A stretch of 64,000 nucleotides of DNA from JAGXTF01 sp038317095 (GCA_038317095.1 JBBQBB010000001.1:1-64000), one strand, 5' to 3'. Shown: positions 17,362-26,021, numbered from the stretch's first letter. The notes: generated by a model from the letters alone, not told the origin. Translations and numbers: made by a program.

Positions 17362-18132
17362 ATGGAACTAACCGAGAAACACGTAGAAGGATTAAAAGAT
17401 TTACTTTATAGAATGGCAGATGACCAATTAATTATTGGGCATAGAAACAGCGAATGGACTGGTTTAGGCCCTATATTGGAGGAAGACATCGCATTTAGCA
17501 GCATGGCACAAGACAAAATTGGCCAATCAAATGCTTTGTTTGACATCTTGCATGAACTGGGTGAAGCAGATGCAGACACGGTTGCCTTTACGCGCAACGA
17601 AAATCAATTCCATTCATGTCATTTGGTAGAAATGCCCAATGGTGAATATGATTTTAGTTTAATGCGTCACTTTTTATTCAGCCATGCAGAAGCGCTGCGA
17701 TTTGAAATGCTTGCAAACACTATTTTCGAACCCTTGGTTATGGTGGCCCGAAAATTTCGTGGCGAAATAAAATACCATACTATGCACGCTGATATTTGGA
17801 TTAAACAGCTTGGCAATGGTTCTGAAGAAAGTCACAGCCGCATGCAAACAGCATTAAACGAGGCTTTTCCTCTTGCATTGGGAATTTTTGAGCCTGGCAA
17901 TTTTGAGCAGGAACTCATTGAAAGTGCCATTTTTGGTGGAGAAAATGCATTAAAAACGGCTTGGTTGCATAAAATTGAACCCATACTTGTGAATGCCAAT
18001 TTAATTATGCCTAATTCTGGTTCTGTAATTCCTTCTTTTGGAGGTCGCAAATTCCAACATACCCCGCATTTACAGCCCATGTTGGATGAAATGTGTGAAG
18101 TGTTTAGAATAGATCCTGCTGCAGAGTGGTAA
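17362..18132 (+). CDS. paaC: 1,2-phenylacetyl-CoA epoxidase subunit PaaC
   Basis: The non-catalytic ferritin-like partner of PaaA, 256 residues. Recognisable features are ADDQLIIGHRNSEWTG near the N-terminus, EEDIAFSSMAQDKIGQS (about 39-55), and the long helical stretch with HTMHADIWIKQLGNG, all typical of the subunit. It lies 3 bases after paaB and 54 bases before paaD. Confidence 0.95.
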   Translation: MELTEKHVEGLKDLLYRMADDQLIIGHRNSEWTGLGPILEEDIAFSSMAQDKIGQSNALFDILHELGEADADTVAFTRNENQFHSCHLVEMPNGEYDFSLMRHFLFSHAEALRFEMLANTIFEPLVMVARKFRGEIKYHTMHADIWIKQLGNGSEESHSRMQTALNEAFPLALGIFEPGNFEQELIESAIFGGENALKTAWLHKIEPILVNANLIMPNSGSVIPSFGGRKFQHTPHLQPMLDEMCEVFRIDPAAEW

Positions 18133-18186
18133 ACCCAGCATGTTAGCCATATTTTAGCATTCCTTTTCCGTAAATTCGTTTGTTGC

Positions 18187-18672
18187 ATGACCCAGAAAGA
18201 AACCATATTGAGCTATTTGGAAGAAGTGGCGGATCCTGAAATCCCTACGATTTCCATTGTAGATTTAGGGATTGTAACTGGGGTTGAATTTGCCCATAAC
18301 GGTGGAGTAAAAGTAACCCTCACTCCCACTTTTGCCGGCTGTCCTGCTTTGAGAATTATGGAACAGTTGGTAAAAGAAAAACTTATAGAAAAAGGTTTCC
18401 CGAACCCTGAAGTTGTTACCAGTTTTGCCATTCAATGGAATTCAAACATGATATCCGAAAAAGGACTTATTGGATTGAAAAAACACGGTTTGGCTCCGCC
18501 ACCCAAACACGATGGCTATTTTGAATTGGATGTATTGAGTGATACTCCATGTCCGCTTTGTGGCAGCAGAAATACCACTTTAAAAAGTCCATTCGGGCCT
18601 ACCCTCTGCCGCAGCCTGCATTATTGCAACAATTGCAAAAATGCCTTTGAGGGATTTAAACCCGTAGGTTGA
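18187..18672 (+). CDS. paaD: PaaD, MIP18-type Fe-S maturation protein of the epoxidase
   Basis: A 161-residue protein needed to assemble or activate the PaaABC oxygenase. The N-terminal 100 residues are the DUF59/MIP18 domain (VADPEIPTISIVDLGIVTGV, TFAGCPALR with its conserved cysteine). The C-terminal 40 residues carry a four-cysteine cluster (CPLCGS, LCRSLHYCNNC) as in PaaD. It is the last paa gene present: paaE, the reductase that normally follows, and the downstream beta-oxidation genes are absent. Instead a 65-bp repeat begins 75 bases after the stop. Confidence 0.93.
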   Translation: MTQKETILSYLEEVADPEIPTISIVDLGIVTGVEFAHNGGVKVTLTPTFAGCPALRIMEQLVKEKLIEKGFPNPEVVTSFAIQWNSNMISEKGLIGLKKHGLAPPPKHDGYFELDVLSDTPCPLCGSRNTTLKSPFGPTLCRSLHYCNNCKNAFEGFKPVG

Positions 18673-18746
18673 TATTTAATTGGTCGAAACTCTTAAAGTC
18701 CATTTCGAAGGAAGTATTATATTCAATTTAGTTATATGCGTTTGTC

Positions 18747-18811
18747 GTAAACCCTCGCTAAACCACGTATAATTTTCATGGTTTTAAAGTATTGATTTTG
18801 CGTTGGGCGGT
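18747..18811 (+). repeat. 65-bp direct repeat, left copy
   Basis: These 65 bases recur at 21126-21190 in the same orientation with one mismatch (ATTGATT here, ATTAATT there). The unit begins GTAAACCCTCGC and ends GCGTTGGGCGGT. The copies enclose 2.3 kb holding the nucleotidyltransferase and TIM-barrel genes. On the minus strand each copy contains an ATG followed by the same first 11 codons (MKIIRGLARVY), which run into different sequence outside the repeat. Confidence 0.92.
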
Positions 18812-18971
18812 TTGGTATAAGTTGTTTCAATTGGTATGCCAGTATGGGGAATTACGTCTAATTAATTTAAAAGTAAACAAACCAAAAAGCAACCGTTCAA
18901 TTTTTGATGTGGCGTTGGAGTTATGTAAAGAAGAGAAGTGGAGTGCAAAAATGGAGAAGTTGGATTTTTGA
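18762..18971 (+). pseudogene. Possible remnant of a coding sequence
   Basis: The 383 bases between paaD and the next gene have no full gene, but one plus-strand frame is open for 69 codons from inside the left repeat to a stop at 18969. It reads like protein (RLINLKVNKPKSNRSIFDV, ALELCKEEKWSAKMEKLDF) and lacks an ATG except near its end. It may be the C-terminal end of a gene broken by the rearrangement that placed the repeat. I do not recognise the family, and chance is possible. Confidence 0.25.
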
Positions 18972-19055
18972 TAGGGCGTAAATTTAATAGTACCAAATTG
19001 CATTTGGTGGAAAAGTGTTATTTAGAATTATCTGGAATTATCTAATTTCGCAATC

Positions 19056-20138
19056 TTGTCTCAAGAGAATTGCAATATTGAATCATTAATCCAATTTGGC
19101 CGAAATAATGGAAAGCACTGGGACGCAATCTCGAATGCTACTGAATTAACCAAAACAGACAAAGCTACAATTCAATCTGTTATTCAGGCGGATGGATTGG
19201 ATTATTTGAGTGAGGATAATGATCTTGTTGTTTTTGGCAGCATTGCCCGAGGAGAAGTTACAAGTGGCAGTGATGTAGACTGGACACTGCTTGTAGATGG
19301 CCAAGTCAATTCCAGCAGAAACTTTCAAATGGCCAGTTTGATCCAAAATGGGTTAAAGAAAAAAAATTTGAAAGATCCTGGACCAAATGGACCATTCGGA
19401 AATATAACCTTTAGTCACGATCTAGTTCACTATATTGGAGGGCAAGATGACACCAATCATAATCTTACCCAAAGAAGCTTGCTTTTACTTGAATCGGCTA
19501 TAATTTCAGGTAATGACAATCCAAGGACAGGCACTGCTTATGATCGGGTATTAATGGCAATCATTGAACAATATATTGATAATGATTCAGGTTATAGGGT
19601 AAACAATCCCAATCCTCATTTTGCACCTAGGTTCTTGTTAAATGATGTAGTTAGGTATTGGCGGACTATATGCGTAGATTTTGCATACAAACAAATTGAA
19701 CAAGAAGGCAACAAATGGGCAATTCGAAATTTTAAATTGCGACTTTCTCGAAGACTTATTTTCCTAAAAGGATTTTTAATTTGTTTCTATTGTTATCTAA
19801 ATAAACTTACAAAAGAACCGGCAAAACAAAAGTTGTTCGAATTGGTAAAACTAAACCCACTGGGCTTGGTTTTTTGCATTTTATCAGATCCAAAATTGAA
19901 TATTAAGCAAGAATATATCTTGAATTTGTTCGATGCATATAATCAATTTCTAACAAAGCTAAATGATTCGGAATTCAGAAAGAGTCTCGAAAATTTAAAG
20001 ATTGAAAATGCGTATGAAAATTCAATGTTTTTAAAGTCTAGAGAGATAAGCAGTCAATTTCATTCAGCATTAAGCGCTATACTTTTTGAACAAGACAATG
20101 ATCTCAAGGAGTTTATTCATAAATACGGAATATTTTAA
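19056..20138 (+). CDS. Polymerase-beta-type nucleotidyltransferase with helical C-terminal domain
   Basis: A 360-residue protein with TTG as its most likely start. The nucleotidyltransferase signature is complete at residues 60-76 (FGSIARGEVTSGSDVDW): Gly61/Ser62 and the metal-binding pair Asp73/Asp75; a third carboxylate may be Asp122 in FSHDLVHY. Residues about 190-360 are helical and basic (RFLLNDVVRYWRTICVDF, KWAIRNFKLRLSRRL) and may bind a nucleic acid or another charged partner. This is longer than the toxin-antitoxin MNT proteins (about 100-150 residues). The next gene starts 1 base after its stop, so the two form an operon. Both lie inside a pair of 65-bp direct repeats. The substrate to which a nucleotide would be added is unknown. 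Confidence 0.82.
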   Translation: MSQENCNIESLIQFGRNNGKHWDAISNATELTKTDKATIQSVIQADGLDYLSEDNDLVVFGSIARGEVTSGSDVDWTLLVDGQVNSSRNFQMASLIQNGLKKKNLKDPGPNGPFGNITFSHDLVHYIGGQDDTNHNLTQRSLLLLESAIISGNDNPRTGTAYDRVLMAIIEQYIDNDSGYRVNNPNPHFAPRFLLNDVVRYWRTICVDFAYKQIEQEGNKWAIRNFKLRLSRRLIFLKGFLICFYCYLNKLTKEPAKQKLFELVKLNPLGLVFCILSDPKLNIKQEYILNLFDAYNQFLTKLNDSEFRKSLENLKIENAYENSMFLKSREISSQFHSALSAILFEQDNDLKEFIHKYGIF

Positions 20139-20139
20139 T

Positions 20140-20919
20140 ATGGACATAGGTTTTTCTACGGGTAGTTTGGCACTTGGTGATTTTCGCCTAGCATTGGAAA
20201 TGTTGGCTGATAAAAATGTAAATTCAATTGAGCTATCTTCTTTACGGGAATCAGAACTCGATGATTTAATGAGCCAATTAGAGCATTTAGATCTATCCAA
20301 GTACAAATACATTTCAATACATGCTCCAAGTAAGTTGCAGAGTCTTACTGAAAAGGAATTGATCCAAGCGCTGGAACCAGCTATTCATCGTGGCTTTCAT
20401 ATTGTAGTTCATCCAGATATTATTACAGACTTCGCAGCTTGGAAGGCACTAGGTAACCTCGTTTGTATTGAAAACATGGATAAACGCAAACCAATTGGAA
20501 GAACTGCTCTTGATATGGAGTATCTTTTTGACAAATTGCCTGCTGCAACCTTTTGTTTTGATATTGCACATGCAAAACAAGTTGATCCAACAATGCAAGA
20601 AGCATTTAAAATGCTGCAATTGTTTGGAAACAAGCTAGTGCAAATACATTTGAGTGAAGTCAATAGCAACAACAAACATGAAAAATTAAATTTTGGTGCT
20701 ATTATGTCATATCAAAAAGTAGCGCATTTAATTCCTAAAAATATTCCAATTATTTTAGAATCACCAGGAAATGAATCTCAAATTAATGACGAATTAAAAC
20801 ATTCTGAGTTGGTTTTTTCTTCTGAAAAGCTTATCAGCTTCTTTAAACATTCGGTTTCGCCTACTGTTGATATTGCAGATTTGGATTTTATGATTAAGCA
20901 AAGCACCATGTTTGCTTAG
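20140..20919 (+). CDS. TIM-barrel protein of the xylose isomerase / endonuclease IV superfamily
   Basis: A 259-residue TIM-barrel protein. The ATG at 20140, one base after the upstream stop, gives a natural barrel start (MDIGFSTGSL); a start at 20086 would overlap the neighbour by 53 bases. Metal-binding residues typical of the AP-endonuclease-2/xylose-isomerase fold are in place at strand ends: His61 (SIHAPS), His91 (VVHPD), Glu111 (CIENMD), Asp141 and His144 (FDIAHAK), His170 (QIHLSE) and Glu207 (ILESPG). This favours an active metal-dependent enzyme acting on a sugar phosphate or an abasic/nucleotide substrate. Fixed pairing with a nucleotidyltransferase suggests one adds and the other removes or isomerises a group on the same substrate; this is inference. 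Confidence 0.82.
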   Translation: MDIGFSTGSLALGDFRLALEMLADKNVNSIELSSLRESELDDLMSQLEHLDLSKYKYISIHAPSKLQSLTEKELIQALEPAIHRGFHIVVHPDIITDFAAWKALGNLVCIENMDKRKPIGRTALDMEYLFDKLPAATFCFDIAHAKQVDPTMQEAFKMLQLFGNKLVQIHLSEVNSNNKHEKLNFGAIMSYQKVAHLIPKNIPIILESPGNESQINDELKHSELVFSSEKLISFFKHSVSPTVDIADLDFMIKQSTMFA

Positions 20920-21041
20920 TAGTGACAATAAATCCCATAAATACTTAAACCACTGCCATAATACTGTCGCTTAGGGTGGTTATAAATCCTCTTTGTTTTG
21001 AGTTCCATATCATCAGTTTGGTAAATTTATTTGCCAGGTAC

Positions 21042-21158
21042 TTAGAGCAAGATGTCTTTAATACCCCAACCAGTATGACTCACGGGCAACCAATTCAACT
21101 CTTCCTTATTAAACTTCCATTTTGGGTAAACCCTCGCTAAACCACGTATAATTTTCAT
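21042..21158 (-). other. Short frame of 38 codons reading out of the right repeat
   Basis: A minus-strand ATG inside the right 65-bp repeat opens a 38-residue frame (MKIIRGLARVYPKWKFNKEE at the start, ending GWGIKDILL). In the left repeat the same first 11 codons lead to a stop after four more. The left part of the 518-base gene-free stretch (20920-21041) holds nothing recognisable. The frame could be the start of a disrupted gene, a tiny peptide, or chance. Confidence 0.25.
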
Positions 21159-21190
21159 GGTTTTAAAGTATTAATTTTGCGTTGGGCGGT
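21126..21190 (+). repeat. 65-bp direct repeat, right copy
   Basis: Second copy of the unit at 18747-18811, same orientation, one mismatch. Its right end abuts the mrp fragment: the mrp reading frame runs into the repeat and stops there. A 65-bp length is far too long for a transposition target duplication, so recombination between dispersed repeats or a cassette-like mechanism is more likely. Confidence 0.92.
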
Positions 21191-21399
21191 GTATTGTCTT
21201 GTAATACAGCCGGGCGACCTGCATCACCAACTTCACCAATACGCTGCACCAATGGTATTTCGCCTAACAAAGGAACTCCTAATTCTTCTGCAAGATTTTT
21301 TGCTCCATCTTTACCAAAAATGCAATATTTATTATCCCCTTGGTCTGGCGGACTGAAATAAAACATGTTTTCTACAATTCCTAAAACAGGTAAATTTAA
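21191..21399 (-). pseudogene. Fragment of an Mrp/ApbC-type Fe-S carrier ATPase gene
   Basis: About 70 codons match the C-terminal part of Mrp-family P-loop proteins: NLPVLGIVENM, FSPPDQGDNKYCIFGKDG, KNLAEELGVPLLGEIPLVQ and GDAGRPAVLQDN follow the family order. The frame lacks the whole N-terminal two thirds, including the P-loop, and is cut at the other end by the right 65-bp repeat, where it ends after TPPNAKLIL. Upstream of the fragment the frame meets a stop at 21406. A full mrp gene probably existed here or was copied from elsewhere in the genome before the rearrangement. Confidence 0.75.
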
Positions 21400-21438
21400 A
21401 TGAAATTATTGATACTATACCCATATTTAAAATTCCTG

Positions 21439-21966
21439 CTATTCTCTCTCCTTCGGCAATCCTAACATTTCTCTAAACGTTTCTTTTCCAAGCTGAAGTT
21501 GTTTTAAATTGCCAACCAGCAAAGTTGCTCGTTCTATTCTTTTATCTATGCTTTTTACTGAATTTACATAATTTAAAATATACCGTTGCATACTTTTTTT
21601 TAGCAAATCAAAACGCATTTTACCTTCTAAATCTTGCTCGAATAGAACCGCCAATTCTTCAGGAACTTCAGTTCCAAATTCACTGGTATCTGTAATAAGG
21701 CTTAATGTTACCGTATCTCCCAATTTTGCGTTGGTTTCATTCATTCTAGATCTTGAAAAAGTAATATAGGCATCGCCTTCTTTTAAATTCACCATACCGC
21801 CCTGAAATTCCACACAGTCGTTCACACGACAAATAACACGTATTGGCAAAGTGCCCCCAAATTGCTTAACCACTTTTGCAGGAATATGCAAATAGTGCAT
21901 TTCTGGTAAATGGGTAAGCAAACCTATTGCTGTTTTAAAATTTGATTCCAATTTATTCTTTGGCAA
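21439..21966 (-). CDS. YdeI/OmdA-like protein with DUF1905 domain
   Basis: A 175-residue protein. The first 100 residues match DUF1905 (HYLHIPAKVVKQFGG, INP-less VICRVND then FQGGMVNLKEGDAYITFSR, KLGDTVTLSLITD). The C-terminal 65 residues match the OmdA/bacteriocin-protection helical domain (FEQDLEGKMRFDLLKKSMQR, NYVNSVKSIDKRIERA). The family is linked by name to protection against bacteriocins but its biochemistry is unsettled. It starts 14 bases inside the end of the caspase gene, so it is translationally coupled to it and probably acts in the same process. Confidence 0.85.
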   Translation of the reverse strand: MPKNKLESNFKTAIGLLTHLPEMHYLHIPAKVVKQFGGTLPIRVICRVNDCVEFQGGMVNLKEGDAYITFSRSRMNETNAKLGDTVTLSLITDTSEFGTEVPEELAVLFEQDLEGKMRFDLLKKSMQRYILNYVNSVKSIDKRIERATLLVGNLKQLQLGKETFREMLGLPKERE

Positions 21967-24900
21967 TGATTGCGGTGGAACGGATCTTTTTCATCACTTT
22001 TAGCACGTATTCTCCATCTTTGTCACCGCCAAAAAAACCATAGCGTGGAAACGACTTTTTGTCATTCCCGATGGTGCGCATAGTTCTCAGGTAATCCATA
22101 ATTTCAGAAGCTGTTAAAAACTCATTTTTTGTTGCCGCTTCCTCCAATGCAAATAAAAATCTAGATGCGAAAGGAGAATGATTTCCGGCCACACCGTCTG
22201 CCACATAATTGTTGCCGCCACTGGTTAAAAATTGTCTGCAACTAATCTGCAATTGCCGCTTTACAAATTCATCTGGAGATACATTGTATCCATCATTTAC
22301 ATTGTGGTATTCATGCTTTTCAGTTTTGTCGAACATTTTACCCCCAAAGCATACATCCATCACCAAAAAAACATTTTTACAAGAACTGCCTTCGAGCAAA
22401 TCTGCAATTTTTTGCTGTGGGTAAAAGGTTTCAAATCCGGTACTCACATCTTTTTCTGCGGTTATACTTTCTGGACACACATAAAATCCACCCCAAACGC
22501 TGTCATACAATCCATGACCTGCAAAAAACACCATCAGTTGATCGTTGCTGCTGTAGTTGTATCTGCGAATATAATCCAGTTTTTCGGTTATAGCCCGCTT
22601 GCTTGGGTTGGGTATAATCTCAACTTTATAGCCGTAGTTTTCTTTTAAAATTGCGCCAATGGCAGTGGCATCTTCAAGTGGATTTGTCAATACAGACCAA
22701 TTTTTATAATCCGTACTCGCAAAAAGGTAGGCATACTTAACCCCGTTGCCAGAGACAGAATTGTCTGAAATGGTTACTAAAAATTCGCGTTTTGCAGTGT
22801 TTCCATAAGCATCCTCAGCCTCAATTATCAAATTTTTCACCCCCAATAATTCCTTGGGCAATTCAAACCTTCCATTTTCAGAAACGGAGATGCGAATACC
22901 ATTTACTGCGGCATAAACAATTTTACTTTCATCTGTAATAGAGCCGGTGGTAACACTTCTGCTAGAAACCACTGCAATATTAGACCCGCCGCGGGTAACA
23001 GCAGCTCCAAATAGTTCAATTTGTGGACCTATGGTATCTTTAACTATTGTTTTTTGTTTGGCTTTTCCAATGATAAAATCATGACCATAAGTTTGCATTT
23101 CTATGGCATACATCCGGTTATTTTGCATCAAAAAATTGGATGCATTTGCCACCCAATTGGTGGCGGTAATGGTGCCGCCGGCAATGGTAGATTCCCAGGA
23201 AGCCATTAAAGCATCGGTAATTACAGAATGCTTCATGGCAGATTCTTCTATTCTAGAGTTTTTCATTCCTAAAAAAACCAAACTGCTTTTTTGATTGGCC
23301 AGTAAACCAAAATTATCATTTTGGTACCATTTTCGCCAATTCAATCCGTTGCAATCCGCTATATGAATTTGCCTACCCGCCGGTATCTGGCCCAAATAAC
23401 CTGCAAGATCTTTCAAAGCAAAATCGCCGTCTGCCAAAGTGATGAATTCTTCTCCATGCATTTTGCCCCACCCTGCATAATAAAAAACAAAAACGTCATT
23501 GGCACTTAAAGTATATATTGCGGAATCTAGAGCCCTTTTAACTTCAGAAACAGTTGCATTTGCCCCATTTAAACTGTGGTTAACCACGCCATCGAAATAC
23601 AATTTGGAACCTTCCGCAAGCCTTTCTGAAATAGCACTTGCATCGGCCATTGCAAAAGAATCGTTGTGGCCAGATGCAGTGGTTCCTATGCTTAAAATAT
23701 ACAATTTTTTCGCTTCCCTTTTTTCGCGCAATGAAACATCCATACTTGCCGACCTGGCTTCATATTCCATAGTCCTCAGTGTATCATTTAGCCAATCGTA
23801 TAAATGGGAAATATCCGTCAAGTCATCTATTAAATTATCTTCTCCTAACCCATGCCTCTTTACCAGGTCTGCCGATTTCCTATAATAACCCAATGCCCTT
23901 TTGTATTCTTTGTCTTTGTAATAACAATAGGCAATCCACCGGTTCATCATTCTAATCTTGCCCCAATTTTTATCGGCATTTTTTAAATAGATGGATTCAA
24001 CCGATTTATAAGCAACTATGGCCTCGGTATATTTTGACTTTTCGCGCAAATTTTCTGCATCTTTTTTAAGGCTATCGGTTGTTAATTTGTCATTATAATT
24101 CTCCAAGTAATAATTTGTGTATTTTGTTTTCAGTGCTTTAAATTCATCTTCTTGGATTCCGTTGTTTATGAAGTAATTAAAATCGGTAAGCAAACCTGAA
24201 TAAAAACTACTGGGTGTTTCCATATTTTCAAAAGCCTTGGTATACAATCTGTTTGCTTCTGCTTTATTTCCTTTTAAAAACAAAGCATGCCCAAAATTTA
24301 TAGTGGTCCACTGTGCCGATGAATCTATTTCAAAAGCGTATTTACATAATTTATATGCCTGTTTAGGTTTGCCTGCCTTTATCAAATTCCAGCCTTTATA
24401 GCCTCTTGCATAATAATTCGTAGAATCTACGGCCAAAGCAGTATCGCACATAGCAAGTGCATCTTCATTTTTATTCATTTCGCTATAATAAATAGCTTTG
24501 TAAATGGCAATTAAAAGCTTGTTATACCCTTTCATCATACCCCAAGTTTTATCAGCCCACTCAACGGCCTTTTTGTTATCCCCAGCCACATGGTATTGCC
24601 AACTTAATGCTACCCTGCAAATAGAATCCGTTTTATATATACCTGCCTGATTGCTAAATTTTTGGAATTTTTCCATATATGCAGCCTTACTTGCGTTATC
24701 TACAGACCGCGTATTAATCATATCCATTAATATCGAATCGTGTTTTTGGATAATTAAAAAATATTTGCCGTAAACTTGGGCATTCTTTATTAAATCTTCT
24801 TCCGGCATGGCAAACAACTTTTCCATGGTAATCATTTCATTTTTGCCCAGCTCACAGTCACCAATAACCCATGTAATGTAGGTTTGTACAAAATTGTATT

Positions 24901-25996
24901 TGTTATTGATATACCTTGCCGGATAAGAACGCACATAATCCAAATAAGCATCTAAGTCAAAAATGGTGGTTGCTTCCATTACCTGCTGGTAAGTGAAACC
25001 TCCGTAAGGGCCTGTTGCAATTTTGGTTAATAAAATGGTAGAATCTAATTCGTTGTAGTATTTAATTGCGGATTGTAGCTCGTCTAAAATTGCCAGTTTT
25101 AATGGATAATCGAACTTGCTGTTTGCCACAGTCATGTTGCCGCTGCCCTGGCTAAAATACCTTTTGTTGTCATGACTGTGAATTTTAATATTATAGATGG
25201 CCAAGTCGGTTAACATGCATCCTACATACTTTCTATCTATGTCTATTTTTACTTCAAAAGCATCGGTTAAATAAATGGTATCGTGAAAGGCGGTATCCAA
25301 AACAATATACCCATAACTAAAAAAATCATCTACCTCGGTAATATGGCCAGTGCCGGCAGTTAATATTTTACGGTAATAGTTGCTAAACGTATCAAAAGTA
25401 GTAAACAAATCAAACTTACAATCCAATTTTACACCATGTGCGTTTCCGCCAAAAACTGTAACAAAAACCGTGTCTTTTGTCTTATTCCAAACAATTTCTT
25501 TTGCTTTTACTGTTAACCACAAGGTTGTATCCTGGCTGCCTTTAGAAAAAATAAAAGTATCAGATGCACTTAATTTAGAATTCTCATATTTATCCTTTTC
25601 GATAGCATTGTAGCAACACAAGTAACCTGCTATTGCCACGCCACATTTGGTATACATTTTCAAATCCCGATAGTACACCGATGCAACCAAAAAATAAGTA
25701 GCAGCGGTATGGTCGAAATACAATGCTTTTTGAGCCAATTTCGCCAGACGGTGAGAAAAATCAGCAATAAAAAGGGAGTCCTTTTTATCTTTAAAATTAA
25801 GTTCCGCATCCAATAATTTTACCCCAATGGTAATTGCAGAATCTTGTAGATTATAGCTTGTATCTGAAATTGCTTCAATCTTGGTATATAGTGGAAGCAA
25901 TTTTTTTCCTAGTTTACTATATTGCGCATTTGCACTAAAGCATTGCAACAATAAAGTAAACAGTACTAGTAGTTTTGCGCTTTTAAAGCATTTCAT
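21953..25996 (-). CDS. Secreted TPR protein with a degenerate and an intact caspase domain
   Basis: A 1347-residue protein with a signal peptide (residues 1-24, ending SANAQ). Residues about 480-750 contain TPR-like helical repeats (AIYYSEMNKNEDALAMCDTA, ARGYKGWNLIKAGKPKQAYK). Two caspase (C14) folds follow. The first, about 763-977, keeps the framework (KLYILSIGTT, VFVFYYAGWG, IHIADCNG) but has Trp843 where the catalytic His belongs, although Cys882 remains. An Ig-like segment (about 987-1078) leads to the second, about 1085-1345, which is intact: His1161 in VFFAGHG and Cys1216 in LVMDVCFGG. The gene starts 25 bases after the subtilase stop and overlaps the OmdA-like gene, forming a three-gene operon. 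It should act outside the cytoplasm, cutting after basic or acidic residues on unknown targets. Confidence 0.88.
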   Translation of the reverse strand: MKCFKSAKLLVLFTLLLQCFSANAQYSKLGKKLLPLYTKIEAISDTSYNLQDSAITIGVKLLDAELNFKDKKDSLFIADFSHRLAKLAQKALYFDHTAATYFLVASVYYRDLKMYTKCGVAIAGYLCCYNAIEKDKYENSKLSASDTFIFSKGSQDTTLWLTVKAKEIVWNKTKDTVFVTVFGGNAHGVKLDCKFDLFTTFDTFSNYYRKILTAGTGHITEVDDFFSYGYIVLDTAFHDTIYLTDAFEVKIDIDRKYVGCMLTDLAIYNIKIHSHDNKRYFSQGSGNMTVANSKFDYPLKLAILDELQSAIKYYNELDSTILLTKIATGPYGGFTYQQVMEATTIFDLDAYLDYVRSYPARYINNKYNFVQTYITWVIGDCELGKNEMITMEKLFAMPEEDLIKNAQVYGKYFLIIQKHDSILMDMINTRSVDNASKAAYMEKFQKFSNQAGIYKTDSICRVALSWQYHVAGDNKKAVEWADKTWGMMKGYNKLLIAIYKAIYYSEMNKNEDALAMCDTALAVDSTNYYARGYKGWNLIKAGKPKQAYKLCKYAFEIDSSAQWTTINFGHALFLKGNKAEANRLYTKAFENMETPSSFYSGLLTDFNYFINNGIQEDEFKALKTKYTNYYLENYNDKLTTDSLKKDAENLREKSKYTEAIVAYKSVESIYLKNADKNWGKIRMMNRWIAYCYYKDKEYKRALGYYRKSADLVKRHGLGEDNLIDDLTDISHLYDWLNDTLRTMEYEARSASMDVSLREKREAKKLYILSIGTTASGHNDSFAMADASAISERLAEGSKLYFDGVVNHSLNGANATVSEVKRALDSAIYTLSANDVFVFYYAGWGKMHGEEFITLADGDFALKDLAGYLGQIPAGRQIHIADCNGLNWRKWYQNDNFGLLANQKSSLVFLGMKNSRIEESAMKHSVITDALMASWESTIAGGTITATNWVANASNFLMQNNRMYAIEMQTYGHDFIIGKAKQKTIVKDTIGPQIELFGAAVTRGGSNIAVVSSRSVTTGSITDESKIVYAAVNGIRISVSENGRFELPKELLGVKNLIIEAEDAYGNTAKREFLVTISDNSVSGNGVKYAYLFASTDYKNWSVLTNPLEDATAIGAILKENYGYKVEIIPNPSKRAITEKLDYIRRYNYSSNDQLMVFFAGHGLYDSVWGGFYVCPESITAEKDVSTGFETFYPQQKIADLLEGSSCKNVFLVMDVCFGGKMFDKTEKHEYHNVNDGYNVSPDEFVKRQLQISCRQFLTSGGNNYVADGVAGNHSPFASRFLFALEEAATKNEFLTASEIMDYLRTMRTIGNDKKSFPRYGFFGGDKDGEYVLKVMKKIRSTAIIAKE

Positions 25997-26021
25997 TCGC
26001 GATGCAAGTTAGAAAATTTTA

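Noticed and set aside
20086..20139. Upstream start for the TIM-barrel protein
   Set aside because: It would overlap the nucleotidyltransferase by 53 bases and add residues outside the barrel, while ATG at 20140 is one base after the upstream stop.
18747..21190. Composite transposon or insertion sequence
   Set aside because: No transposase is present and the flanking repeats are direct, not inverted, and too long to be target duplications.
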